Source: CAZXWK01 sp964644675
GTDB taxonomy: Bacteria; Actinomycetota; Coriobacteriia; Anaerosomatales; JAAXUF01
Reading direction: 5' to 3'
DNA length: 28,210 nt
Assembly (NCBI GenBank): GCA_964644675.1
Contig: CAZXWK010000033.1
Location: forward strand, 1 to 28,210
In this document: positions 1-8,391 of the stretch, piece by piece
Layout of the letters: each line of letters opens with the position of its first letter
Position numbering within the stretch: position 1 is the first letter of the stretch
The notes under the pieces: model-generated
Told to the model about the DNA's origin: nothing
The model's input: only the letters and a program-made list of their open reading frames with translations
Database searches by the model: none
Position numbers and translations under genes: made by a program

Positions 1-528
1 TTCGACTCGGTCGCCGCGATCTGCGGCATCGCCGACGACGCGCGCTACGAGGGCGAGGCCGCCATCCTGCTCGAGGCGGCGGCGGACGCCGACGCGAACG
101 GCGCCTACGAGTTCGCGCTGCGCGCGGTCGGCGACGCGCCCGGGACGCCCGCGGATGCGGGCCGGGGGCTGCACCGGCCGCTCACCGACGCCTCGCTGCC
201 GCTGACCATCGACCCCGCCCCGGTGCTCTCGGCGATACTCGACGACATCGCAGGTGAGATACCCATTGGGGTAATCTCGGCGCGCTTCCACCACGCGGTT
301 GTGCGGTGTATAGTCGCTGTCAGTGCGCTCGCCGCCGAGCGTGCCGAGACGAGCTCTGTCGCCCTTGCCGGAGGAGTGTTCATGAACCGGCTCGTTCTCG
401 GTGGAGCGGTGCGCGAGCTCGCGCAGGCCGGCCTCACACCCCTGACCCACGTGAGGCTGCCCGTCAACGATGGCGCCGTCTCGTTTGGACAAGCTGTCGC
501 TGCATGGGCGCAACGGCACAGGATTTGA
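1..528 (+). CDS. hypF: Carbamoyltransferase HypF, C-terminal part (5' truncated by window edge)
   Basis: This is the last 175 residues of HypF, open at the window start in frame 1. HypF uses carbamoyl phosphate to carbamoylate the C-terminal cysteine of HypE, the first step in making the cyanide ligands of [NiFe] hydrogenases. The visible part is the end of the Kae1/YrdC-like carbamoyltransferase half. It shows an FDSVAAICGI...YEGEAAILLE block, the ALAGGVFMNRL motif, and NDGAVSFGQA near the end, all typical of HypF C-termini. hypC follows after 53 bases on the same strand, then hypD and hypE, so this is a hyp maturation operon. Identity is secure from motifs and context. The N-terminal acylphosphatase, zinc-finger and YrdC domains lie outside the window. 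Confidence 0.93.
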   Translation, partial: FDSVAAICGIADDARYEGEAAILLEAAADADANGAYEFALRAVGDAPGTPADAGRGLHRPLTDASLPLTIDPAPVLSAILDDIAGEIPIGVISARFHHAVVRCIVAVSALAAERAETSSVALAGGVFMNRLVLGGAVRELAQAGLTPLTHVRLPVNDGAVSFGQAVAAWAQRHRI

Positions 529-581
529 TGCGCCTAGCACGCGCACAGCCCGGCAGCTGCGTCAGATAGGAAGGTTTGCCC

Positions 582-839
582 ATGTGTCTCGCTATCCCTG
601 CTCGCATCAAGACCATCGAAGAGAACCGCATGGCGGTTGTCGACATCATGGGAGTTACGCGCAAGGTCTCGCTCGACCTGGTGCCTGAGGCCGTCGTCGA
701 GGACTACGTGCTGGTGCACGCGGGCTTCGCCCTCCAGGTGGTCGACGAGGAGTTCGCGAACGAGACGCTCGAGCTGCTCAAGACGCTTCCGTTCTTCGAG
801 GACGAGGCTGGGCTGGACGCCGTTCTCGAAGGGGCGTAG
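582..839 (+). CDS. hypC: Hydrogenase maturation chaperone HypC (HypC/HybG/HupF family)
   Basis: An 85-residue small chaperone that carries the Fe(CN)2CO group with HypD and delivers it to the [NiFe] hydrogenase large subunit. The start is fixed at 582 because the family requires an N-terminal MCLAIP with Cys2 as the functional ligand. An in-frame TTG two codons upstream would hide that cysteine. A strong ribosome binding site, AGGAAGG, lies at 568-574, seven bases before the ATG. The length is typical of the family. hypD begins five bases after the stop, consistent with translational coupling and with the HypC-HypD complex. Confidence 0.96.
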   Translation: MCLAIPARIKTIEENRMAVVDIMGVTRKVSLDLVPEAVVEDYVLVHAGFALQVVDEEFANETLELLKTLPFFEDEAGLDAVLEGA

Positions 840-844
840 CCCCG

Positions 845-1945
845 ATGGACCTTTCCGCGTTCCGAGACCCCACGATCGCCCGGGGCCTGATCGAGGCCAT
901 CACCGACACCGCCTCCAAGCTAGGGCGGCAGGTCAAGATCATGGAGGTGTGCGGCACGCACACCGTGGCGATCGCGAAGAACGGTTTGCGCGCCGTCATG
1001 CCGGAGAACGTCACGCTCCTCTCGGGTCCCGGCTGTCCCGTGTGCGTCACCGCCAACGAGGACATCGACGTCGCCATCGAGCTCGCCCGCCAGCCCGACG
1101 TGATCGTCACCACCTTCGGCGACATGATGAAGGTACCGGGCAGCTACTCTTCACTCTCGAAGGAGAAGGCCGAGGGCCGCGACGTCCGCATCGTCTACTC
1201 CCCGCTCGACGCGCTCTCGCTCGCCCAAAAGGAGCCGACCAAGCAGGTCGTGTTCGTGGGCGTCGGCTTCGAGACCACCGTGCCGCTGATCGCCGCGGCG
1301 ATCCTGCGCGCGCAAGAGGCCGGCATCGAGAACTTCAGCGTGTTCGCCGCGCACAAGACCGTGCCCGCCGCGCTTGAGGCGCTCGTCAACGACCCGGACG
1401 TGCAGATCGACGCGTTCATCCTTCCGGGCCACGTCTCGACCATCATCGGCCAGGAGCCCTACGAGTTCCTTGCCGAGAACTACCACGTTCCCGGCGTCAT
1501 CACCGGTTTCGAGCCGGTCGACGTGCTCCAGGGCGTCTACATGATCCTCAAGCAGCTCGAAGAGGGCCGCTCCGAGATCGAGATCGCGTATCACCGCGGC
1601 GTCATGCCCGAGGGCAACCCCACCGCACGCAAGCTCGTCGAGCAGGTCTTCGAGCCCATCGACGCCGACTGGCGCGGCATCGGGGTCATCCCCGGCACCG
1701 GCCTGGGCATCCGCAAGGAGTTCTCGGCATACGACGCGACCGTGCGCATCCCGGTCACCCCACCTGAGCCGCGCGAGATCAAGGGCTGCCAGTGCGGCGA
1801 GGTGCTGCGCGGCATCACCCTGCCGTTCGAGTGCAAGCTCTTCGGCAAGGGCTGCACGCCCGAGCACCCGATCGGCCCGTGCATGGTCTCCTCGGAGGGC
1901 AGCTGCGCGGCCTACTACCGCTTCACCGACTACGGGAAGGCATAG
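845..1945 (+). CDS. hypD: Hydrogenase formation protein HypD
   Basis: HypD (366 residues) is the iron-sulfur scaffold on which, with HypC, the Fe(CN)2CO moiety of [NiFe] hydrogenases is assembled. The conserved EVCGTHT motif places Cys36 near the N-terminus. GPGCPVC gives Cys64 and Cys67, the HypD thiol pair. The C-terminal block GCQCGEVLRG...FECKLFGKGCTPEHPIGPCMVS carries the cysteines for the [4Fe-4S] cluster. Length matches the family. It sits five bases after hypC and six before hypE. All key residues appear intact, so a functional [NiFe] hydrogenase is expected elsewhere in the genome. hypA and hypB are not in this window. Confidence 0.97.
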   Translation: MDLSAFRDPTIARGLIEAITDTASKLGRQVKIMEVCGTHTVAIAKNGLRAVMPENVTLLSGPGCPVCVTANEDIDVAIELARQPDVIVTTFGDMMKVPGSYSSLSKEKAEGRDVRIVYSPLDALSLAQKEPTKQVVFVGVGFETTVPLIAAAILRAQEAGIENFSVFAAHKTVPAALEALVNDPDVQIDAFILPGHVSTIIGQEPYEFLAENYHVPGVITGFEPVDVLQGVYMILKQLEEGRSEIEIAYHRGVMPEGNPTARKLVEQVFEPIDADWRGIGVIPGTGLGIRKEFSAYDATVRIPVTPPEPREIKGCQCGEVLRGITLPFECKLFGKGCTPEHPIGPCMVSSEGSCAAYYRFTDYGKA

Positions 1946-1951
1946 AGACGC

Positions 1952-2962
1952 ATGCGCGCTGATCGCATCCTCCTGGCTCACGGTTCCGGCGGCACGATGA
2001 TGCGCGAGCTCATCGACGAGGTCTTCGTCGAGGGGTTCTCGGAGGAGGCGCTCAAGCGCCTCGACGACGCCGCATCCCTGCCCTTCCCCGGCTCGCGCCT
2101 CGCGATGTCGACCGACACCTACGTCGTGCATCCGCTGTTCTTCCCGGGCGGCGACATCGGACGCCTCGCCGTGTGCGGCACCGTCAACGACGTCGCCACG
2201 AGCGGCGCGAAGCCGCTGTATCTGAGCGTCGGCTTCGTACTCGAAGAGGGCTTCCCGGTCGAGGACCTCAAGAAGATCCTCGTCTCGATGCGCGACGCCG
2301 CACGCGAGGCGGGCGTGCACATCGTCACCGGTGACACCAAGGTCGTCGAGAAGGGCCACGGCGACGGCTGCTTCATCAACACGGCCGGCGTGGGCGTGCT
2401 CGCAGAGGGCGTCGAGCTGTCGGGCTCGTTCTGCAAGCCCGGCGACAAGGTTCTGCTCTCGGGCACGCTCGGCGACCACGGCATCGCGATCGTCTCGACG
2501 CGCGAGGGCCTCGAGTTCGAGACGAGCATCGAGTCCGACGCCGCCCCGCTCAACGCGCTCATCGCCAACGTGCTCGCCGCTGCGCCCGACGCGCGCTGCT
2601 TCCGCGACCCCACGCGCGGCGGCCTGTCCTCGACGCTGAACGAACTCGCCGACGCGAGCGGCGTCTCGATCACGGTGCAGGAGACGGCGGTCCCCGTACG
2701 CCCGCAGGTGCGTGGCGCGAGCGAGATGCTCGGCTACGACGTCTTCCAGGTCGCCAACGAGGGCAAGATGGTCGCCATCGTCCCCGCCGAGCAGGCCGAG
2801 GCCGCGCTCGCCGCGATGAAGGCGTCGCCGTACGGCGAGGACGCCGCGATCATCGGCGACGTCGCCGAGGGGCCGGCTGGCAAGGTGTACGTCTTCACGT
2901 CGTTCGGCGCGACTCGAATCATGGACATGCTCGTGGGAGAGCAGCTGCCGAGAATCTGCTAG
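1952..2962 (+). CDS. hypE: Hydrogenase expression/formation protein HypE
   Basis: HypE (336 residues) dehydrates the carbamoyl group placed on its C-terminal cysteine by HypF. This ATP-dependent step gives a thiocyanate that donates cyanide to the HypC-HypD iron. The protein belongs to the PurM/ThiL/SelD-like superfamily. It shows LLAHGSGGTMMRELI near the N-terminus, the STDTYVVHPLFFPGGDIG segment and CGTVNDVATSGAKPLYL. The hallmark C-terminus PRIC, with cysteine as the last residue, is intact. It is the last gene of the hyp group: an intrinsic terminator hairpin begins about 58 bases after its stop. Confidence 0.97.
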   Translation: MRADRILLAHGSGGTMMRELIDEVFVEGFSEEALKRLDDAASLPFPGSRLAMSTDTYVVHPLFFPGGDIGRLAVCGTVNDVATSGAKPLYLSVGFVLEEGFPVEDLKKILVSMRDAAREAGVHIVTGDTKVVEKGHGDGCFINTAGVGVLAEGVELSGSFCKPGDKVLLSGTLGDHGIAIVSTREGLEFETSIESDAAPLNALIANVLAAAPDARCFRDPTRGGLSSTLNELADASGVSITVQETAVPVRPQVRGASEMLGYDVFQVANEGKMVAIVPAEQAEAALAAMKASPYGEDAAIIGDVAEGPAGKVYVFTSFGATRIMDMLVGEQLPRIC

Positions 2963-2984
2963 GCATCTCACTCGCGTCCCCGGA

Positions 2985-3081
2985 TTCGGGGCGGTGGGTG
3001 TCATGCTCAAACATACTCGAAGGACCGCCCCCCAATGGGCGGTCCTTCTGCGTAACTGCGCGTGACACCCACCGCCCCGAA
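2985..3081. repeat. Nested inverted repeat: 22-bp outer stem enclosing an 11-bp terminator hairpin
   Basis: The left arm, 2985-3006, pairs with the right arm, 3060-3081. The outer 19 base pairs are perfect (2985-3003 with 3063-3081). A T/G wobble position and two further pairs follow. The enclosed 53 bases contain a second perfect 11-bp hairpin at 3020-3047. A third, mutually exclusive small hairpin (CCCCG-GATT-CGGGG, 2978-2991) overlaps the left arm. There is no ORF and no obvious target-site duplication. It could be an elaborate terminator, a REP/MITE-like element, or a structured RNA at the hypE mRNA 3' end. The pairing is read directly; the role is unknown. Confidence 0.8.
3020..3047 (+). 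terminator. Rho-independent-type terminator hairpin after hypE
   Basis: A perfect 11-bp stem (3020-3030 with 3037-3047) with a 6-base CCCAAT loop lies 58-85 bases after the hypE stop. The following tract is CTGCGTAACT rather than a run of T, which is common in very GC-rich genomes. It probably ends the hyp transcript. The next gene on the same strand starts at 3175. Confidence 0.72.
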
Positions 3082-3161
3082 GCCTTCCTCGCGCCCCCGC
3101 CTCGCAGCCCCCACCACGCCTCAAGACCTCCATGCCCCCCGTCACGCCCCGCACCCTTTGG

Positions 3162-3167
3162 TAGACT
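3162..3167 (+). promoter_or_regulatory. Putative -10 element for a leaderless exporter transcript
   Basis: TAGACT fits the TANNNT -10 consensus and ends only seven bases before the ATG at 3175. No ribosome binding site is visible between them. That spacing would put the transcription start at or next to the start codon, so the message may be leaderless. No convincing -35 is seen. This is a consensus match only. Confidence 0.4.
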
Positions 3168-3174
3168 CTCCCTC

Positions 3175-4146
3175 ATGACTCCTGACGCTCCTGTATCCGC
3201 ACGAGAGAACCGGCTGGGGCTGCTGCGCGTCGCGGCGGCGGGGCTCATCTGGGGGACCATCCCGCTCGTGCTGAGGGCGGCGGACGGCGCCTCGGTCATC
3301 AAGGTCTTCTATCGGGTGTTCTTCGCGGGCGTCGGCATTCTGATCTGGATGCTCGCGACGCGCACCTTCGACCAGGTCACGGGGTTGTCTCGGCGAAAGT
3401 TGGGGCAGGTCGCGGCGCAGGGCGTGCTGCTGACGGTGAACTGGGTGCTGTTCCTGTCGGCGCTGGATCGCACCACGGTCGCCACGGCGGAGCTGCTCGG
3501 CTACACGGGGCCGGTGTTCGTGGCAGCACTCGCGCCGTTCGTAACCGGCGAGCGGTTCGACCGCCGAATCTTCGTGCCGCTCGCGCTCTCGCTCGGCGGC
3601 ATCGCGGTGATCCTCGTGCCGCAGGGGCTGCGTGTCTCGAGCCCGACCGAGATGCTGGGAGCCGGACTGGCGTTCCTCTCGGCGCTGACCTACGCGGGGC
3701 TGCTGCTACGCAGCAAGAAGATCCTGCGCGGCATCTCGGGCATGGCGCTCATGATGGTCGAGTACACCGTCGCGAGCGCGCTGCTGCTGCCGTTCGCGAT
3801 CGTGCTCTACATGCGCGGGCAGGGTCCGACCGGCCCGCAGGCGTACGCCGCGCTGCTCACGCTCGGACTGGTGCAGACGGCGTTCGCCGGCGTGATCTTC
3901 CTGGGCGGCCTGCGGCGCGTGCGGACCGACCATGCGGCCGTGCTCACGTACGCCGAGCCGGTCTCGGCGGTCGTCTTCGCGGCGCTGTTCCTGGGCGAGG
4001 CGCTCACGGCATGGACGCTCGCCGGCGGGGCGATGGTGGTCGCCGGCGGGCTCGTCGTCGCGCGCCTCACGCCGGCGGCCGAGCTCGAGCCGACGCCGCT
4101 CGAGATGGCCGGCGTCGAGCCGGAACCCGAGCCCGACCAGCGGTAA
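3175..4146 (+). CDS. EamA/DMT-superfamily transporter (RhaT/YdcZ-like permease)
   Basis: A 323-residue membrane protein with about ten hydrophobic helices arranged as two EamA repeats, as in drug/metabolite transporters. The first repeat has the AAAGLIWGTIPLVLR start and the ATAELLGYTGPVFVAALAPF helix. The second ends with the family signature HAAVLTYAEPVSAVVFAALFLGE. A short acidic, proline-rich tail closes the chain. An open frame extends upstream to 2998, but that part runs through the terminator and inverted repeat. The ATG at 3175, seven bases after a TANNNT box, fits the family length. Substrate cannot be told from sequence. EamA proteins export amino acids, nucleobases or other metabolites. 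Confidence 0.88.
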   Translation: MTPDAPVSARENRLGLLRVAAAGLIWGTIPLVLRAADGASVIKVFYRVFFAGVGILIWMLATRTFDQVTGLSRRKLGQVAAQGVLLTVNWVLFLSALDRTTVATAELLGYTGPVFVAALAPFVTGERFDRRIFVPLALSLGGIAVILVPQGLRVSSPTEMLGAGLAFLSALTYAGLLLRSKKILRGISGMALMMVEYTVASALLLPFAIVLYMRGQGPTGPQAYAALLTLGLVQTAFAGVIFLGGLRRVRTDHAAVLTYAEPVSAVVFAALFLGEALTAWTLAGGAMVVAGGLVVARLTPAAELEPTPLEMAGVEPEPEPDQR

Positions 4147-4214
4147 TCCCCGCGCTGGCGCTTGGGGCATATACCACCTTGGCCGACCAACCCGTCCGAA
4201 AGCCGGAGGCACCG

Positions 4215-5876
4215 ATGGACAGCCTGGCTCGACTGCTCGAACTCGACGCGATTCAACGGCTCCGTCGCCGAGACGCGACGCTGTTCGGCCCCGGCCCCGC
4301 CGACGTCTCGCTCGCCGAGCAGAGCATGGGCTGGACCGACCTCGCCGAGCGCGGGCCGTCAGTGATCGCCGAGCTACACCGCCTCGCGCTCGAGGCAGCC
4401 GAGGCCGGCATCACCGACGTCGTGCTGCTGGGGATGGGCGGCTCTTCGCTCGCGTCGCTCGTGATCTCTTCGGTGTTGGGCGAGTCGGGCTCAGCGACGC
4501 TGCACGTGCTCGACACGACTGCGCCGCGAACCGTGGACCGCCTGCTCGCCGAGCTCGATCCGGCCACGACGTGGTACCTGGTCGCCAGCAAGTCGGGCGG
4601 GACCATCGAGCCGCTCTCTCTCTACGCGGTGTTCCGAGACGTCGCGGACGGGGCTCTGGGCCGTACCGAGGCCGGCTCGCACTTCATCGCGATCACCGAC
4701 CCCGGCTCCGGGCTCGAGGGCCTCGCGACCTCCGAGGGCTTCCGCACGCTCGTCGCCTCGCCGCGCACCGTGGGCGGCCGCTTCTCGGCCCTGTCGGTCT
4801 TCGGGCTGGTGCCCGCCGCGATCACCGGCATCGACGCGGACGCGCTCCTCGAGCGCGGGCGCGCGATGGAGCAGGCGTGCTCGCTCCCCCCCGCCGAGAA
4901 CCCCGCCGTCGCGCTCGCCGCCTTCATCGCCGACTCGCAAGCAGCCGGCCGAGACAAGCTCACCGTCGTCGCCTCTCTGCCGCTCGCGACCTTCGGGCTG
5001 TGGGTCGAGCAGCTCGTCGCCGAGTCCCTCGGCAAGGAGGGCACCGGCATCGTACCGGTCGTGGAGCTCGCCGAGGACCTGCCGCACGGCTACGGGCCGG
5101 ACCGGGCGGTCGCGGTCGTGCGCCTCGAAGCCGACCAGCGCCTCGCCGAGTGGGTCGACACCCTTCGCGCCGACGCCCCTGTCATCGAGCTCGTGCTCCG
5201 CGATGGCTACGACGTCGCCGCGGAGTTCGTGCGCTGGGAGCACGCGGTCGCCTTGCTGGGACCGCTCTTGGGCGTCAACCCGTTCGGCCAGCCCAACGTG
5301 CAGGCAGCCAAGGATGCCACGAACGCCGTGCTCGAGGGACGGCTCGCCGCCCCCGATGCCGCGGCGTGCACGCCGGAGGGCGCGGCGTTCGCGTTCGCGG
5401 GCACGCTCGGAACGCCCGACCATGCGGAGGCGTCGCTCTCGACGGCGCTCGGGCACGCCATCGGCGCGCTTCGCGAGCGCGACTACCTCGCGGTACTCGC
5501 CTACCTGCCGGACGACGCCGACCTGCTCGAGCCGCTCGTCTCGGCGGTGCCACCGGTGAGCGCGATGCTCGGCAGAGCCGTCACGCTCGAGCTCGGCCCG
5601 CGTTACCTTCACTCAACCGGCCAGCTGCACAAGGGCGGCCCCAATACGGGCGTCTTCGTCGTGCTGACCACCCGCGACGCGGCCGACGCGCCGGTGCCCG
5701 GCCGGCCGTGGGGACTGCGGACGCTGCACCGCTCGCAGGCCGAGGGTGACCTCGCTACGCTCGTCTCGGCGGGGCGCAGGGTGCTGTGGGTCGACCTTCC
5801 CGACGCGTCGCACGACGCGGTCGAGTCGTTCGCGCACGCGCTCATGAGCGCGTCCGGGGTGGTCTGGGAGGAGTAG
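4215..5876 (+). CDS. pgi: Glucose-6-phosphate isomerase, free-standing form of the transaldolase/PGI-fusion type
   Basis: This 553-residue SIS-fold isomerase interconverts glucose 6-phosphate and fructose 6-phosphate. It resembles the C-terminal half of bifunctional transaldolase/phosphoglucose isomerases more than classical PGI. Sugar-phosphate binding motifs are GMGGSSLA (residues 73-80) and SKSGGTIE (about 125-132). The ESLGKEGTG segment follows, and the late YLHSTGQLHKGGPNTGVF block carries the conserved histidines. The start is set by a GGAGG site at 4204-4208, seven bases before the ATG; the frame is open further upstream but lacks a better start. No transaldolase domain precedes it. 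The gene is convergent with the phosphoesterase gene that ends 13 bases away. Confidence 0.88.
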   Translation: MDSLARLLELDAIQRLRRRDATLFGPGPADVSLAEQSMGWTDLAERGPSVIAELHRLALEAAEAGITDVVLLGMGGSSLASLVISSVLGESGSATLHVLDTTAPRTVDRLLAELDPATTWYLVASKSGGTIEPLSLYAVFRDVADGALGRTEAGSHFIAITDPGSGLEGLATSEGFRTLVASPRTVGGRFSALSVFGLVPAAITGIDADALLERGRAMEQACSLPPAENPAVALAAFIADSQAAGRDKLTVVASLPLATFGLWVEQLVAESLGKEGTGIVPVVELAEDLPHGYGPDRAVAVVRLEADQRLAEWVDTLRADAPVIELVLRDGYDVAAEFVRWEHAVALLGPLLGVNPFGQPNVQAAKDATNAVLEGRLAAPDAAACTPEGAAFAFAGTLGTPDHAEASLSTALGHAIGALRERDYLAVLAYLPDDADLLEPLVSAVPPVSAMLGRAVTLELGPRYLHSTGQLHKGGPNTGVFVVLTTRDAADAPVPGRPWGLRTLHRSQAEGDLATLVSAGRRVLWVDLPDASHDAVESFAHALMSASGVVWEE

Positions 5877-5889
5877 CGCCCGCTGCGCG

Positions 5890-6381
5890 CTAGCGCACGC
5901 GCTCGCCGATCTCGTCGAGCCACACGATCGTGAAGACCGGCTCGGTGTCCTCGGCGAGGTCGAGGATCGCGACGCTGCAGCTAGGCATCGAACGGCGCTG
6001 CGAAGCGGATCCGGGGTTGAGCACCAGTGTGCTGCCCTGCCACATCTCGCCGGGGCGATGACTGTGGCCGCGTACCACGATGTCGACGCCGTCGGGCACG
6101 GGTCCCAGGTCGCCGTAGTCGTGGATCACGAGGATGTCGGTGCCGTCGATCGTGAGTCGCGCGAGTCCTTCCAGCTGGAATCCCGGCACCTGGTAGTCGC
6201 AGTTGCCGAGCACCGCGGTGACCGGCGCGATCGCCCCGAGCTCGTACAGGACGTCCGGGTCGCCACCGATGTCGCCGGCGTGCAGGATCCGCGAGACGCC
6301 CGCGCTCTCGAGTGCGGTCACCGCGCGCGGGTCGAGCCAGCCGTGCGTGTCCGAGATGAGCCCGACCCGCGTGGCCGCCAT
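5890..6381 (-). CDS. YfcE/MJ0936-type metallophosphoesterase
   Basis: A 163-residue calcineurin-like phosphoesterase of the small YfcE/MJ0936 class, which hydrolyses phosphodiesters with a two-metal centre. The metal-binding motifs are in order: SDTHGW (Asp and His near residues 9-11), HAGDIGG, GNCDYQ, a histidine in VIHDYGD, and RGHSH before LNPGSAS. The family often has THGH at the fourth motif. Here it is IHDYGD, which keeps the ligand histidine but changes its neighbours. The ATG lies two bases after the stop of the LytTR regulator gene, so it is the last gene of that operon. The physiological substrate is unknown. Confidence 0.87.
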   Translation of the reverse strand: MAATRVGLISDTHGWLDPRAVTALESAGVSRILHAGDIGGDPDVLYELGAIAPVTAVLGNCDYQVPGFQLEGLARLTIDGTDILVIHDYGDLGPVPDGVDIVVRGHSHRPGEMWQGSTLVLNPGSASQRRSMPSCSVAILDLAEDTEPVFTIVWLDEIGERVR

Positions 6382-6383
6382 CG

Positions 6384-7094
6384 CTAGAGTCCGAGCGCCT
6401 TCTTCAGCGCCGGCACGCGGCGCCGCGACACCGGGATCTGGGTCGCGGCCGAATCGGCGAGCGTCAGCAGCAGCGTCCCGCCGTACATCGGGACCACCTC
6501 TTTGACCCGCGCGAGGTTGACCAGGTAGCGGCGGTGGATCCGGAAGAAGCCGACCGGCTCGAGCTTGGCCTCGAGCTGGGCGAGCGAGATGGTGGAGAGG
6601 TAGCGGTCCGCCTCGGTGTAGAGGTAGCTGTAGTCGTCTTTGGCCATCACGTAGAGAATGTCCTCTACGCTGACGAGCAGCTTCTTGCCCGCCTTCTCCA
6701 CGGGGATGCGCTCGACGCGCGCGGGTGCCTGCTCGGCCACCGGCTCGAGGCGCGTCACGGCCAGCTTGAGCCGCTCGAGCTCGACGGGCTTGACCAGGTA
6801 GTCGGTCGCCTTGACCTCGAACGCCTTGACCGCGTGCTCGCTGTGGGCCGTCACGAAGATGATCGCGGGAGGCCGGGAGAGGCCACTCAGCACCTCGGCG
6901 AGCTGGACGCCGGACAGCCCCGGCATCTGGATGTCGAGGAAGATGACGTCGTAAGGGATGGCTTTGATGAGCTGCAGCGCCTCCACGGCGTTGCCGGCCT
7001 CGCCGACGATCTCGACTCCGCCCGCCTCGCCCAAGAGATAGCGCAACTCCGAGCGGGCCGGAGCCTCGTCGTCGACCACGAGCGCCTTGAGCAT
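6384..7094 (-). CDS. LytTR-family response regulator (LytR/AgrA type)
   Basis: A 236-residue DNA-binding response regulator. The N-terminal receiver domain (about 1-120) has the acidic pair in VVDDEA, the phospho-acceptor Asp54 in FLDIQMPG, a threonine in VTAHS and lysine in LVKPVE. The C-terminal LytTR domain (about 130-236) includes VEDILYVMAKDDYSYLYT, FFRIHRRYLVNLARV and a terminal PVSRRRVPALKKAL, typical of this beta-strand DNA-binding fold. It follows its likely partner kinase by ten bases and precedes the phosphoesterase gene by two. LytTR regulators usually act on direct-repeat sites; the target is not evident here. Confidence 0.95.
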   Translation of the reverse strand: MLKALVVDDEAPARSELRYLLGEAGGVEIVGEAGNAVEALQLIKAIPYDVIFLDIQMPGLSGVQLAEVLSGLSRPPAIIFVTAHSEHAVKAFEVKATDYLVKPVELERLKLAVTRLEPVAEQAPARVERIPVEKAGKKLLVSVEDILYVMAKDDYSYLYTEADRYLSTISLAQLEAKLEPVGFFRIHRRYLVNLARVKEVVPMYGGTLLLTLADSAATQIPVSRRRVPALKKALGL

Positions 7095-7104
7095 CCCGCC
7101 TCCC

Positions 7105-8391
7105 TCAGCCGTTCTCGGCCACCCCTGCTAGGACCAGCGTCACGACGGTCCCTTCGCCCTCGGCGCTTTGCACGTGGACTCCGGAGCCGGGACCGTAGTG
7201 TCCCTTCAGTCTATCGTCCACGTTCTTGAGCGCAATCCCGAGGCCCTTGGTCGACCCCGCCTCGAGCACGTGCGGGAGCCGCTCCGCCGAGATGCCCACC
7301 CCGTCGTCGGCGACCATGATCCGGCAGTCCTCGCCTTCGCAGGCCGAGGAGAGCCGGACGGTGAGCGGCCCCGAAGTGCGCATCCCGTGCGAGATGGCGT
7401 TCTCGACGAGCGGCTGCACGATGAACGCCGGCACGAGCAGCGACATGAGCGCGGGGTCGAGCGCCTCCTCGACGACGACGCGGTCGCCAAAGCGAGCGAT
7501 CTCGAACGTGAGGTAGCGGTGCGTCTGCTCGATCTCCATTTCGAGAGAGATGAGTTCGTCACCGGTCTCGAGCGTGCGCCGGTAGAACGCGGCGAACTCC
7601 CGGAGCAACTCGCGTGCGCGCGCGGGGTCGGTGCGGATGAGCGATGCGATCGTGTTGATGGTGTTGAAGAGGAAGTGCGGGTTGATCTGGGCCTGCAGCG
7701 CCTTGAGCTCCATGCGCGTCGCGAGCTCCGTCTGCCGTTCGAGCTCCGAGAGCTCGAGCTGGGTCGAGAGCACCTTGGCGAGGCCCTCGGCCATCGCGAC
7801 CTGGGTCTCGTTGAGACGGCGCGGCGTCGTGTAGTAGAACTTGAGGGTCCCGGCGGGCCTCCCGCGCATCTCGAGCGGCACGACGATGGCCGCCTTGAGC
7901 AGGCAGTCCTTGCGAGGGCAGCCGATCTCTTCCTTGGTGGCGAGGACGCGGTGCTCGCCGGTCTCGAGCGACTCCATCGTCGCCCGCGTGATGATCGGGC
8001 CGCCCACCGAGTGGTGGTCCTGCCCGACCCCCGCGAACCCGAGCACGCGGTCGGTGTCGGTGATGGCGACCGCGGCGGCCTCGGTCTCGGCGAGCACGAT
8101 GCGGCAGACTTCCTGTGCGCTCTCCTCGGTCAGGCCCTGGCGCATGAACGTCATCGCCTCGTTGGCGATCTCGAGGATCTTGTGGGACTGCAGCGCGCGC
8201 ACATGGTCGGGGCGCGTCGCGAACCGGGCGATGACCAGCGCAAGCCCCACGGCGACCAGGCCCGCGAGCGCGGCGAGGGTGATCCAGCGCGAGACGGTGA
8301 CGTCCCAGATGCTCCAGATGGTGACGCCGGACAGGACGACGAGCGCGACGACCAGGACGACGTCGATCAGCGTGCTCCGGTTGTCCTTCAC
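7105..8391 (-). CDS. LytS-like sensor histidine kinase (TM-GAF-His_kinase-HATPase)
   Basis: A 428-residue kinase. Two N-terminal hydrophobic helices (about 9-28 and 36-56) anchor it. A cytoplasmic GAF-like domain (about 70-210) contains the pair C158 and C163 in IGCPRKDCLLKAA; similar cysteines occur in GAF domains of other LytS/YehU kinases. The PF06580-type His_kinase segment has the phospho-acceptor His239 in QINPHFLFNTINTI. The ATPase part shows QPLVENAISHG, a DDGVGI box and KGLGIALKNV. It lacks the multi-helix 5TM-5TMR module of classical LytS. The GTG start overlaps the TGA stop of the acetyltransferase gene in a GTGA junction. The partner is the LytTR regulator immediately downstream. 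Confidence 0.94.
   Translation of the reverse strand: MKDNRSTLIDVVLVVALVVLSGVTIWSIWDVTVSRWITLAALAGLVAVGLALVIARFATRPDHVRALQSHKILEIANEAMTFMRQGLTEESAQEVCRIVLAETEAAAVAITDTDRVLGFAGVGQDHHSVGGPIITRATMESLETGEHRVLATKEEIGCPRKDCLLKAAIVVPLEMRGRPAGTLKFYYTTPRRLNETQVAMAEGLAKVLSTQLELSELERQTELATRMELKALQAQINPHFLFNTINTIASLIRTDPARARELLREFAAFYRRTLETGDELISLEMEIEQTHRYLTFEIARFGDRVVVEEALDPALMSLLVPAFIVQPLVENAISHGMRTSGPLTVRLSSACEGEDCRIMVADDGVGISAERLPHVLEAGSTKGLGIALKNVDDRLKGHYGPGSGVHVQSAEGEGTVVTLVLAGVAENG

Noticed and set aside
2985..3081. Insertion sequence or transposon remnant
   Set aside because: Inverted repeats are present but there is no transposase fragment and no visible target duplication. It is reported only as a repeat.
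1151..3154. Very long minus-strand open frame (667 codons) opposite hypD-hypE
   Set aside because: Its composition is Arg/Ala/Asp/His-rich without domains, and hypD and hypE on the other strand have every family motif. It is a GC-driven shadow frame.
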